From the IMG/VR virus record IMGVR_UViG_3300045950_000086, positions 1 to 34,404 of that record: a stretch of 34,404 nucleotides of DNA. One strand, written 5' to 3'. Below the pieces are notes generated by a model. The model searched no databases, was not told the origin of the DNA, and worked only from the letters and a program-made list of their open reading frames with translations. Origin of the DNA: a virus. Below, piece by piece: positions 7,104 to 14,089 of this stretch. The translations under genes were made by a program, and so were the position numbers. Within the stretch, counting starts at the first letter, position 1. Every line of letters begins with the position of its first letter.

Positions 7104-7180
7104 GATCGGCGGCCCGTCTGATATCGGCCTTCTTTGCTTTCTGACTTTTCTTTATGACAGCGTGACTTAGAAGAACGATG

Positions 7181-8071
7181 CTACGCGGCTTTCTGGAGCA
7201 ATGTTTCGGCGGCGTGCCCTGCGGAATAGAAACCACGAACGGAGAGGCCGCGAGCGCTGGCCTCGAGGATCAGTTCATCCAGGACGTCTCTGGCTGTTTC
7301 GTGCTGTTTCTGGCTATACAGCAAGTCGGATTCCTGCGTCAGCAGCACGAACAGCATGGCGGATTCGCTTTCTGCTGCGTTGAGTGTTTGTTCGAGCACC
7401 CAGAGTTTTTGGCGCGAAGCGTTGATCCGGTTCATGGCGATGTCGGGCCGGATCACTTCGAAGTGCGCCGATATCGCGGGCGACAGGAACCCGAGATGGA
7501 CTGGCAGGCCCTTCTGGTAAAGTGACAGGGAAACCCCGAAAGCGCCTTCGAGTCCTGGCTTGACCGCCGTGACCCGATCTTTCACGGCGTCCTGCCAGCG
7601 GGCCGCCAAGCCGCGATTATCGGCCGCTTCTTCCTCGTCATCCGCTGCATCGACGTCGGCCAGGCTGGCGAGGCTTGCCGTCAGCAGCAGGCCCTGTTTG
7701 ATGGCGCCCTTCAAATCGTCGGCCAAGAACGGCCGTTCCTGCCCCAGCAGGAAGCCCGACAGCGGCGCGTCCCATGCCGACAGGGGGCCGCCTTGCGCGA
7801 GATGGGCCGCCAGGGATTCCGCCGCCAAAGCGATCAGCCCCATCACGTTGTCGCCATATTTGCCATACAACGCGCGCGCCGTGTCTTTCCGCAGGCAGAC
7901 GAAGACTTCCGATTCCCCGGTTTCGGCGCGTGCCGCGATGGCGACGGCCAGCCGTTCGCCGCCGCCCGCCATGGGTTCCCAGGCAAGCGGCGCCCAGGTT
8001 CCGCGCAGGGCGGGCGGCTGCGGCAGGGTCAGTCCCAACGCATGGAGTAGCGGGTCAGGCGAAAAGGTCAT
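7181..8071 (-). CDS. Uncharacterised 296-aa partner of HipA-like kinase
   Basis: I do not recognise a family. The protein is soluble, with an N-terminal alpha/beta part (RLAVAIAARAETGESEVFVCLRKDTARALYGKYG). An acidic linker (ADVDAADDEEEAADN, about residues 137-152) follows. The C-terminal part is helical and contains LQKGLPVHLGFLSP-like and TQESDLLYSQKQHETARDVLDELI segments. Its start overlaps the kinase stop by 17 bp, and the kinase overlaps the repressor stop, so the three form one repressor-driven operon expressed in the lysogen. Such positions typically carry superinfection exclusion or anti-phage genes. It may be the substrate, regulator or effector of the kinase (inference). Confidence 0.7.
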   Translation of the reverse strand: MTFSPDPLLHALGLTLPQPPALRGTWAPLAWEPMAGGGERLAVAIAARAETGESEVFVCLRKDTARALYGKYGDNVMGLIALAAESLAAHLAQGGPLSAWDAPLSGFLLGQERPFLADDLKGAIKQGLLLTASLASLADVDAADDEEEAADNRGLAARWQDAVKDRVTAVKPGLEGAFGVSLSLYQKGLPVHLGFLSPAISAHFEVIRPDIAMNRINASRQKLWVLEQTLNAAESESAMLFVLLTQESDLLYSQKQHETARDVLDELILEASARGLSVRGFYSAGHAAETLLQKAA

Positions 8072-8753
8072 GGTTGTCGCTGGGTAGTCGCTGGCTGATC
8101 AGGTCAGCCAGGAGTTTATTCCGCGCGATCAAAAAATTCATCAGGCCGGGGATTTCCGAATAACCGCACAATGGCGCGACAGCCTGTTCCAGGCGGTCTT
8201 CCGTCCATGCGGGCGCCAATTCGGCCAGCGCCCGCCCCAGCCGCCGGCGCCCCACCTCATCGAGCGTGCGCGCCAGCTGCATCAGTTGGTTGTCGGCCAT
8301 GGGGGCGGTAAGGGCCTGATCGTGGTCGATGAGCCAGAACCCGGCGCCTCCGTCGTGCAGGATATTGCCGGGGTGGCGGTCGGCATTGGCGATCCATTCG
8401 TCGAACAGCCCGGCTGCTGCGAACGACCGCCATTGCAGCAGGCGGCGCCGCAATGTCTCGGAGTCGATGTGTCGCAGGTGGCGCGTCAGGTTGGGGTGTT
8501 CGATATCGACTGATCCGAACAGCGCTTCTTGCGTTTCCGCGTGGATGACGATGAGGGGCTCGGGGATCGGCAGAGACAAGGCGCGGCCGAGCAGCGCGCA
8601 AAGCATTTCGGTCAGGAAGGCCTGGCGCGGCAGATGCTTGCAGACGGCGACGACATCGCCGGCGGCCGTTCTGACCACGCCGCGCACGGCTTGATTGATT
8701 CCTTCACTCAGCTGGCAGCCGCCAGGCAGCAATACGCCACAGCGCAGACTCAT
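8055..8753 (-). CDS. HipA-like protein kinase
   Basis: A 232-aa kinase-like protein. Lysine 39 (VVAVCKHL) and Glu49 (FLTEML) fit the nucleotide-binding Lys-Glu pair. The catalytic loop is NADRHPGN (Asp125, Asn130), and IDHD (Asp143/Asp145) is the metal-binding motif. This matches the compact HipA-like kinase group, shorter than HipA toxins (about 440 aa) and without a HipB-like partner. The ATG overlaps the stop of the CI-like repressor (ATGA). Expression with the repressor suggests a lysogen-maintained role such as abortive infection or exclusion, or control of the 296-aa downstream protein. The substrate is unknown. Confidence 0.8.
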   Translation of the reverse strand: MSLRCGVLLPGGCQLSEGINQAVRGVVRTAAGDVVAVCKHLPRQAFLTEMLCALLGRALSLPIPEPLIVIHAETQEALFGSVDIEHPNLTRHLRHIDSETLRRRLLQWRSFAAAGLFDEWIANADRHPGNILHDGGAGFWLIDHDQALTAPMADNQLMQLARTLDEVGRRRLGRALAELAPAWTEDRLEQAVAPLCGYSEIPGLMNFLIARNKLLADLISQRLPSDNHDLFA

Positions 8754-9163
8754 TTACGCCCCATTTTGTCGATGAGCTCCTGGATGAATTTCAGGTTGTC
8801 CTCCGAAAGCAGTCCCTGCGCCGATTTGTTCATCATGTCCTCGACCAGGCCCCGGGTCGCCGGGGATAGGCTGTTCCAGAATTCGGCGTCTACGACCGGT
8901 GGGTGGGATTCCACGCCGCCCGCCGCCCGCCCCTCCCCGGCGTGGTCGTGGTCGAGCCAGCCGGGCGGGAGCTTGAGCTTTTCTTCAATGTCCCTGGCCA
9001 CCTCTTCCCCGATATTCCGCCGATCCACATCTCCATCGGCGAGCATGCGCGATACGTTCGGAGGCGGGCGTCCTATCGCTCGCGCGAGGGCCGCTTTGTT
9101 CCCGGCAAAGCGATCCATCAGAAGCTTCTCAAGATTCTGACGTCGCAGTGATTTTGTACCCAT
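8750..9163 (-). CDS. CI-like phage repressor
   Basis: A 137-aa protein with an N-terminal helix-turn-helix (LLMDRFAGNKAALARAIGRPPPNVSRMLADG, about residues 13-43) and a helical C-terminus that could dimerise. There is no LexA-type protease domain, so induction would not be by self-cleavage; the BRO-N antirepressor at 16703 fits that gap. The start at 9163 lies inside the operator palindrome 9157-9170. A -10 box TTTAAT (plus 9170-9175) ends 6 nt before it, so the mRNA would be leaderless, as lambda cI is from PRM. A longer in-frame start exists upstream but would cross the promoter region. Confidence 0.78.
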   Translation of the reverse strand: MGTKSLRRQNLEKLLMDRFAGNKAALARAIGRPPPNVSRMLADGDVDRRNIGEEVARDIEEKLKLPPGWLDHDHAGEGRAAGGVESHPPVVDAEFWNSLSPATRGLVEDMMNKSAQGLLSEDNLKFIQELIDKMGRK

Positions 9164-9242
9164 GCGGGTATTAAATCCTGGCGCATCGGCATTGGGAATT
9201 CTCGTTTTGGGTATTGCCAGTGCGTACCCTATGGGGTAATGT
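9157..9242. promoter_or_regulatory. Divergent switch region: PRM/PR with two operators (OR-like)
   Basis: TACCCATGCGGGTA (9157-9170) covers the repressor start. TACCCTATGGGGTA (9225-9238) overlaps the -10 of the rightward promoter (TTGCCA 9214-9219, 17-nt spacer, TAATGT 9237-9242). A half-site GGGTA at 9209-9213 lies between. The leftward repressor promoter has TTTAAT (plus 9170-9175) with a weak -35 (TTCCCA on the minus strand). Both start codons lie 6-7 nt from their -10 boxes. Confidence 0.72.
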
Positions 9243-9249
9243 TTTGCGC

Positions 9250-9501
9250 ATGAACCTAAAAACATATCTCAGGATCCTCTCAGTCGATCGAAGGGAAGAT
9301 TTCGCCAGGCACTGCAATTGCACGTTGCAACACCTGAAGTTCGTCGCATATGGGGCAAAACGTTGCTCCCCCGACCTCGCCCTCGCCATCGAGCGCGAGA
9401 GCGGCGGGGCGGTGACGGTGGCGGACCTGCGGCCGGAGTTCGCCGAGACGCTGAAATCGGCCGGGTACGTCCGCATCCCGCCCAAGGATCAGGCCGCATG
9501 A
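9250..9501 (+). CDS. Cro/YdaS-like DNA-binding protein
   Basis: An 83-aa protein resembling YdaS/Cro-type regulators. The N-terminus MNLKTYLRILSVDRREDFARHCNCTLQHLKFVAYGAKRCSPDLALAIERESGGAVTVADLRPE reads as a degenerate helix-turn-helix followed by the CSPDLALAIE...G.VT..DLRP block typical of YdaS. It is the first gene of the rightward early operon, divergent from the CI-like repressor. It should compete for the TACCC-type operators and favour the lytic path. Its stop overlaps the next start (ATGA). Confidence 0.8.
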   Translation: MNLKTYLRILSVDRREDFARHCNCTLQHLKFVAYGAKRCSPDLALAIERESGGAVTVADLRPEFAETLKSAGYVRIPPKDQAA

Positions 9502-9896
9502 GCACGCTGACGACCCATTTCGATGCCGACGGCCTGGTCCGGGCGCTGGATGAGTTAACGCAGCTTGCCGAGGCCGCGCCCGAGCGCGCCCAGGCTTTTC
9601 TGGACTCGGTCGATACCCTGTCGGAGCTTTTCCGTACTGATTTCGCGCCACCGCGAAGACCGCCCACCGGCCCGTGGCGGACAGCAGCGCTTGCCGGGAG
9701 CGCAGTAACGGCCGCGGTTCCGCCCGGAAGCATCTCCTTGTATCTGCGCCGCTCCTTCCCCATGGGGAGCGGCTTTTTTTGGAGGCATTGCCATGACCCG
9801 CTTGATCGCCGCCTTGTTTCTCGTCTTGTCCTGGCTGCGGGAGACCATCCCTGTCCCGTCGCGGCGCAGCCGCTCCCACGGGGTGGAAGGCGATGA
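9498..9896 (+). CDS. Hypothetical early protein crossed by a terminator
   Basis: The 132-aa frame starts with an ATGA overlap to cro. The first 50 residues (MSTLTTHFDADGLVRALDELTQLAEAAPERAQAFLDSVDTLSELF) look like a genuine acidic helical protein. The rest is Arg/Pro-rich, and its DNA holds a strong terminator (9748-9780) and a second gene start (9793). The original stop may have been lost, or the 3' half may be non-coding in this frame. Function unknown. Confidence 0.5.
   Translation: MSTLTTHFDADGLVRALDELTQLAEAAPERAQAFLDSVDTLSELFRTDFAPPRRPPTGPWRTAALAGSAVTAAVPPGSISLYLRRSFPMGSGFFWRHCHDPLDRRLVSRLVLAAGDHPCPVAAQPLPRGGRR
9748..9780 (+). terminator. Rho-independent terminator in rightward early operon (tR1-like)
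   Basis: A perfect 8-bp stem, GCCGCTCC (9748-9755) with GGAGCGGC (9766-9773), encloses a TTCCCCATGG loop and is followed by seven T residues (9774-9780). It lies between cro and the replication genes, the place of lambda tR1. A GGAGG ribosome-binding site begins at the next base (9781). Confidence 0.82.
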
Positions 9897-9933
9897 GCAC
9901 GAATTCGCCTGGAACGAGTACCCCGGCCTATGA
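9793..9933 (+). CDS. Small 46-aa protein with hydrophobic N-terminus
   Basis: It starts with an ATG 7 nt after a perfect GGAGG, just downstream of the terminator. The N-terminus MTRLIAALFLVLSWLRETI is hydrophobic enough to be a signal anchor; the rest is polar (HGVEGDEHEFAWNEYPGL). Its stop overlaps the next start (ATGA at 9930), a sign of a real operon member. No family recognised. Confidence 0.5.
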   Translation: MTRLIAALFLVLSWLRETIPVPSRRSRSHGVEGDEHEFAWNEYPGL

Positions 9934-10211
9934 GCATCGAATTCTTCGCCGGCCTTGCGGCCGGCTGCCTGGTCGGCTGGTCCCTGCGGGCCAGGCGCGA
10001 CCATCGCCTGTTGAGCGCCCTGGCCCCGCTGGCGAGGCAGATCATCGACAGCGGGCAGACCGTCATCAACCACCAGGGGGGGGAGTTAGGTTGTGGAAGA
10101 CAGCATTCGCAAGGCGTTCCTGGACATGATCCGCGCCTATCCCGGCGGGTGGGACGCCGCCGCCGGCGCGCTCTGCATGAGCCGCATGGCGCTGGAAAAC
10201 CGCATCTATGA
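9930..10211 (+). CDS. Small membrane-anchored protein, C-terminus altered by a G-tract
   Basis: MSIEFFAGLAAGCLVGWSLRARRDHRLLSALAPLARQIIDSGQTVIN is a plausible short protein with one membrane segment and a polar tail. It is coupled to the preceding gene by ATGA. An 8-G tract (10076-10083) follows. As written, the frame then runs 43 residues through the next gene as Arg/His-rich sequence. With one G fewer it would end at a TAG at 10086-10088 just before the next GTG. The true protein is therefore probably about 52 aa. Confidence 0.5.
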   Translation: MSIEFFAGLAAGCLVGWSLRARRDHRLLSALAPLARQIIDSGQTVINHQGGELGCGRQHSQGVPGHDPRLSRRVGRRRRRALHEPHGAGKPHL

Positions 10212-10563
10212 GCGCAAGGGCCAGGCCCCGCTGGTCGAGCACGGGCTGGCGCTGCAGGCGCTGTCAGGCGCCACCCGCTTCGCCGAGGCGGTGGCGGCCC
10301 TGTCCGGCGGGGTGTTCATGCCGCTTCCCGAGCCTTCGCTGCACGGCCGCGGCGATCTGTTCGAGAAATTCGCGGAGCTGTACGCCGAGCTGGGTAAGCT
10401 GTCCGAGCAAATGAAGGCGGCGGTGGCCGATGGCGAAATCGATAAGCGCAAGCGTATCGGCATCGCCGCGACCGGGCAGGATATCCACCGCGTCCTGCAA
10501 GAGCTGCTGCAGCTCACGTTCGCGGTCTACTGCCGGCCCGGGCCGGACAGGCCGGGTGACTGA
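10093..10563 (+). CDS. CII/YmfL-like phage regulatory protein
   Basis: A 156-aa protein with an N-terminal helix-turn-helix-like region (IRKAFLDMIRAYPGGWDAAAGALCMSRMALENRIYERKGQ). The layout is typical of the phage CII / YmfL group, in which a ...GGW..AA..LG.S..ALENR.YE.KG motif is recurrent. A helical C-terminus with KFAELYAELGKLSEQMKAAVADGEIDKRKR may tetramerise. GTG start, with the G-rich tract as ribosome-binding site. Such proteins activate or tune the lysogenic promoter and sit directly upstream of replication genes, as here. Its stop overlaps the next start (TGATG). Confidence 0.75.
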   Translation: MEDSIRKAFLDMIRAYPGGWDAAAGALCMSRMALENRIYERKGQAPLVEHGLALQALSGATRFAEAVAALSGGVFMPLPEPSLHGRGDLFEKFAELYAELGKLSEQMKAAVADGEIDKRKRIGIAATGQDIHRVLQELLQLTFAVYCRPGPDRPGD

Positions 10564-12794
10564 TGTCGACCGTCGTGCCATTCAACCCGCCGCATCCCGC
10601 CACGCCGGCCGAGTACGCTCGGCGCTACGCCGAGATCGGCTGGCATGTTCTCCCTCTATGGTGGGTGCGGGAGGATGGCCAATGCGCCTGCGGTAATCCG
10701 AAATGCGAGCACCAGGGCAAGCACCCGCTGGGCATACTGGCTCGCCGCGGGCAGGATTCGGCGACCACGGACGCCACCGTCATCGGGCGCTGGTGGCGGC
10801 AGTACCCCAAGGCCAACATCGGCATTTCGCTGCACGCCTCCGGGCTGTGCGCGGTGGATGTCGATCCGCGCAACGGCGGCGATATCACGCTGGAGCAGGT
10901 CGAGGCCAAATACGGCAAACTGTTGTCGGATGTCGAGGCGATCACGGGCGGCGGCGGCCGGCATATCGTGTTCAGCGCGCCGGCTGGCCTGCAAAGCTTG
11001 CCGGGCAAGCTGGGGCCCGGCATCGATCTCAAGCTTAACGGCTACATCGCCGTCGAGCCCTCCAATCACGTCAGCGGCAATACCTATGAGTGGGAGGGAT
11101 CAAGCTCCCCCCTGGATGGCTGCGCCCCGGCGCCGCTGCCGGACTGGCTGCGCGGACTGGCTCCCGCCGAAGTGCGGGCGCGCACTGGCGAGGCATTTTT
11201 CCGGGCGGCGGACGGCTCCGTCATCGATGACCTGAGGGAGGCCTTGGCGTTCGTCGACGCCGACGATTATCACCAATGGACGCACACCGGCATGGCGCTC
11301 TGCGAGCTGGGGCGCGCCGGGTTCGATCTGTGGGACGAGTACAGCCAGCGGAGCCCGAAATACGACTACCGGGCATGCGTGGTGAAGTGGAAGTCGTACC
11401 GGCCCGGCGATGGCTTGCACTACGAATCCGTGTTCGCCTGGGCGCAAGAGGCGGGGTGGATCAATGCGGGCAGGCCAATTCCGCAAGAGGCCGATATCGA
11501 CCTGGGTGATGCCGAGCCGGCACGGCCATCGCCGCTCCCCGCCCATGCCCCCAAACGGCCTACCATCGAAAGCCCGCCGGAGGAGCTGCTGTCTCCCCCT
11601 GGATTGCTGGGCGATGTGTGCGCGTGGATCAATTCGACGGCGCGCAAGCATCAGCCGGCGCTCGCCCTGGCCAATGCCATCGCGGCCCTGGGGGCGGTGG
11701 TCGGGCGCAAGATCGAATCCGAGACGGAGCTGCGCACCAACTTCTACACCATCGGCGTATCGGAGTCGGGCACCGGGAAAGAACACTCCCGCAAGGCGAT
11801 CAAGAAGCTGTTCGAGGCGGCCGGATTGTTCCACTTGTTGCAAGAGGAAATTGGCTCTGATTCAGGTCTGGAGGACCGGCTTTACAATCACGCATCCACG
11901 CTATTCCAGATCGATGAGATCAGCCACAAGCTGACCGCCATGCGCGGCAAGAACGCCAGCGCTTACCTGGCAAAAATCCCAGCGCTGCTGATGACGCTGT
12001 TCGGGTCGGCCAATGTCTCCCACCCATGCAAAACCCTGTCAGGATCGGAGCCGCGAGTGCTGATACAGCCGAATTGCTGCATCTACGGCACCAGCGTCCC
12101 CGGTGATTTTTTCTCCTCGCTGTCATCGGCTGAGGTGGGTAACGGGTTTCTCGGGCGCTGCTTGATATTTGCCGGAAACGAAGATCCGCGAACGCAAAAA
12201 ACCAGGATGGGCGCACCGCCCCCCGAACTTGTGGAACGACTGGTATGGGCCTATCGAATCGCTACAGAACACCCCGAAGCAGGCGCCGACATCAAACAGC
12301 CGAAGCCGGTTTTGATCACAAAAACACCATGCGCCCAGGCCCTGTTCGATGAGCTTGAGTCGAGACAGAACAAGCACCGTTTAGCCTCTCAATCCAGCGA
12401 AGAAAAGAGCTTGTGGGCTCGCGTTTGGGAGCATGCCGACAAACTGGCTCTGCTAGCCGGCGCTCTGCACAACGGCAATGTTGATGAACGAATTGCTCAG
12501 TGGGCCATCGATCTAGCCTGGCATTGCACGTCGACGATGGCCCAGGCTGCGGCTGATTACATCGCCGACACCCAGGCCGAGGATTACATCAAGCGGGCAT
12601 CCAGGGTGCTGAGGCAGCACGGCCGCATGACCTGCAGCCAGTTCACGATCAAAACCCAGTTCATGAAGATGAACGAGCGGCGCGAGGTGCTGGCGACGCT
12701 GGTCCAAATGGGACACATCGCGCAGACGCCTGGAACCGGCAAAGGCGCAGACAAGCAGCCCTCGTTTCTGGAGTGGATCGGCGAAAAATCATGA
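10563..12794 (+). CDS. PrimPol-helicase replication protein
   Basis: A 743-aa bifunctional primase-polymerase/helicase. Residues 15-200 form a PrimPol domain with a CACGNPKCEHQGKHP cluster (41-55), catalytic Asp99/Asp101 (CAVDVDPRNGG) and GGGGRHIVFS (130-138). A PriCT-2-like segment spans about 222-302. The C-terminal half is DUF3987-like, with Walker A SESGTGKEHS (400-409) and Walker B LFQIDEIS (447-454). It should prime and unwind at the phage origin, probably the iteron region that begins at its own stop codon. DNA from about 11820 to 12560 looks lower in GC than the first half, hinting at a recombinant gene. Confidence 0.87.
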   Translation: MSTVVPFNPPHPATPAEYARRYAEIGWHVLPLWWVREDGQCACGNPKCEHQGKHPLGILARRGQDSATTDATVIGRWWRQYPKANIGISLHASGLCAVDVDPRNGGDITLEQVEAKYGKLLSDVEAITGGGGRHIVFSAPAGLQSLPGKLGPGIDLKLNGYIAVEPSNHVSGNTYEWEGSSSPLDGCAPAPLPDWLRGLAPAEVRARTGEAFFRAADGSVIDDLREALAFVDADDYHQWTHTGMALCELGRAGFDLWDEYSQRSPKYDYRACVVKWKSYRPGDGLHYESVFAWAQEAGWINAGRPIPQEADIDLGDAEPARPSPLPAHAPKRPTIESPPEELLSPPGLLGDVCAWINSTARKHQPALALANAIAALGAVVGRKIESETELRTNFYTIGVSESGTGKEHSRKAIKKLFEAAGLFHLLQEEIGSDSGLEDRLYNHASTLFQIDEISHKLTAMRGKNASAYLAKIPALLMTLFGSANVSHPCKTLSGSEPRVLIQPNCCIYGTSVPGDFFSSLSSAEVGNGFLGRCLIFAGNEDPRTQKTRMGAPPPELVERLVWAYRIATEHPEAGADIKQPKPVLITKTPCAQALFDELESRQNKHRLASQSSEEKSLWARVWEHADKLALLAGALHNGNVDERIAQWAIDLAWHCTSTMAQAAADYIADTQAEDYIKRASRVLRQHGRMTCSQFTIKTQFMKMNERREVLATLVQMGHIAQTPGTGKGADKQPSFLEWIGEKS

Positions 12795-13049
12795 AATTCA
12801 TGAAATTCACATGAAATTCAAGCGGCATTTTTGAATTTCATGGAGGTTTGGCGATTGATTTACAACAAGTTTTTATGAAATTCATGAAATTCAAGGCCCC
12901 CTATAGATACCTAGGAAGGGGTAGCTGTAGGGGTATCTATAGGAATTTCATGAATTTTATATATTTTATTATATATATCAATAACTTATGATTTATAAAA
13001 TTCAATTTTGACACTTGAATTTTATAGGAATTTCATGAATTTCATAAAT
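12791..13049. other. AT-rich iteron region, probable phage replication origin
   Basis: The interval to the next gene is strikingly AT-rich. Exact copies of the 10-mer ATGAAATTCA lie at 12791, 12800, 12811, 12875 and 12884. Exact reverse copies lie at 12832-12841 and 13036-13045. One-mismatch copies occur at about 12942, 12951, 12995, 13016 and 13027. A very AT-rich core (12950-13000) holds almost only A and T. A 12-bp inverted repeat (12900-12911/12932-12943) sits in the middle. Iterons, an unwinding element and a dyad next to the primase gene are the usual parts of a phage origin. Function is inferred. Confidence 0.7.
12900..12943. repeat. 12-bp perfect inverted repeat within the origin region
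   Basis: CCTATAGATACC (12900-12911) and GGTATCTATAGG (12932-12943) are perfect complements separated by a 20-bp loop that includes GGGGTAGCTGTAGG. It lacks a following T-run, so it is not a standard terminator. It could form a cruciform or hairpin used for primase loading or protein binding. Confidence 0.75.
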
Positions 13050-13069
13050 TGGCACAGGAGGGGGGGTTC

Positions 13070-13135
13070 GTGACTGATCGAATCAAGAAAACCGAAAACG
13101 CCGGGGATCAACCCTCGCTAGACTGGTTCGCATGA
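13070..13135 (+). CDS. Tiny 21-aa ORF coupled to the nuclease gene
   Basis: A GTG start follows a strong AGGAGG-type site (13056-13064), and the stop overlaps the nuclease ATG (ATGA at 13132). It encodes VTDRIKKTENAGDQPSLDWFA. It could be a leader peptide that couples translation to the nuclease, or the remnant of a larger gene. No family recognised. Confidence 0.35.
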   Translation: MTDRIKKTENAGDQPSLDWFA

Positions 13136-13452
13136 GCCCCCTCGAACGCCTCTTCCTCGATCGCTGCCGCATGGCCGGGCTGCCCACCCCGGTGCAAGAG
13201 CACCGCCCCATGGCCGCCCGCAACTGGCGCTTCGACTTTGCCTGGCCGGAGCGCCAGGTTGCCCTGGAGGTGGAGGGCGGGACCTGGGCCAATGGCCGCC
13301 ACAACCGCGGGAGAGGCTACGAGAGCGACGCAAGGAAGTACAACGCGGCTACCCTAGCGGGTTGGCGCGTGCTGCGTGCTACGGGCGATATGGTGCGCTC
13401 TGGCGAGGCCGTGGCGGCGGTGAGGGAGGCGCTCGGGCATGAGCGCGGGTGA
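13132..13452 (+). CDS. PD-(D/E)XK-like small endonuclease (DUF559/resolvase-like)
   Basis: A 106-aa protein with WRFDFAWPERQVALEVEGG (about residues 28-46), which supplies the D...ExE pattern of PD-(D/E)XK nucleases of the DUF559/VSR-like type. HNRGRGYESDARKYNAATLAGWRVLRAT follows, as in that family (a basic stretch, then the strand ending in RAT). It is probably a phage nuclease for recombination intermediates or for DNA processing ahead of packaging. It stands between the origin and the terminase genes. Small phage resolvases (Rus, RuvC-like) occupy the same place in other phages. Confidence 0.75.
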   Translation: MSPLERLFLDRCRMAGLPTPVQEHRPMAARNWRFDFAWPERQVALEVEGGTWANGRHNRGRGYESDARKYNAATLAGWRVLRATGDMVRSGEAVAAVREALGHERG

Positions 13453-13540
13453 AATGTCAGGGCTGGCGTTCCTGGCCTGGCCTGGCTTTGGCTGATGGCT
13501 TGGGTCATTTCGTGGGCGGCGCGGCCGCAGAAGGGCGACG

Positions 13541-14089
13541 ATGAAGAAACCCCGTAAGCCGACGCCCAGGCAGGCCCGTTTCGTCGAGGAGTACCTGATC
13601 GATCTGAACGCGACGCAAGCCGCGATCCGGGCCGGCTATTCCGCGAAGCGTGCGGATGCGATCGGCTATGAATTACTGAGAAAACCCGAGATTCAGGAGG
13701 CAATCCAGGCCGCTATGGACGCCAGATCGCGGCGGACCGGCATCACGGCCGATCGCGTCCTGGACGAGTTGCGCAAGGTCGCTTTCGGCGACGCCCGTAG
13801 GGTGATGAGCTGGGGTCCTGGCGGAGTGAAGCTGATCGATTCCGCCGAGTTGTCCGGCGACGACGCGGCGATCGTGGCGGAGGCCTTCGAGTCGATCACG
13901 AAGGACGGCGGCTCGATCAGGCTCAAGACTCACGACAAGCTCAAGGCCCTGGAACTGCTGGGCCGGCATCTGGGCATGTTCGTCGACAAGCGGGAGCTGA
14001 CCGGCAAGGATGGCAAGGATTTGTCGGCCGTCGTCGTCTATGTGCCCGACAACGGCAGAGGGAGCGCGGAGGAAGGGCGCGATGGATGA
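13541..14089 (+). CDS. terS: Terminase small subunit
   Basis: A 182-aa protein with the Terminase_2-type opening PTPRQARFVEEYLIDLNATQAAIRAGYSAKRADAIGYELLRKPEIQEAI (a helix-turn-helix that recognises the packaging site). A coiled region (ADRVLDELRKVAFGDARRVM) and KTHDKLKALELLGRHLGMFVDKREL, typical of the family C-terminus, follow. It would select phage DNA for packaging and hand it to the large subunit, whose start overlaps its end by 8 bp. A packaging site may lie in the unexplained 13453-13540 stretch or inside the gene; none can be named by eye. Confidence 0.92.
   Translation: MKKPRKPTPRQARFVEEYLIDLNATQAAIRAGYSAKRADAIGYELLRKPEIQEAIQAAMDARSRRTGITADRVLDELRKVAFGDARRVMSWGPGGVKLIDSAELSGDDAAIVAEAFESITKDGGSIRLKTHDKLKALELLGRHLGMFVDKRELTGKDGKDLSAVVVYVPDNGRGSAEEGRDG

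Noticed and set aside
12791-12893. Possible CRISPR-like spacing of the ATGAAATTCA repeats
   Set aside because: Repeats are 10 bp, overlapping or irregularly spaced and in both orientations, with no constant spacers; iterons fit better.
13440-13558. Two short frames (18 and 20 codons, linked by TGATG) between the nuclease and terS
   Set aside because: Too short, no good ribosome-binding sites and no recognisable sequence; the stretch may instead hold a packaging site, which I cannot identify.
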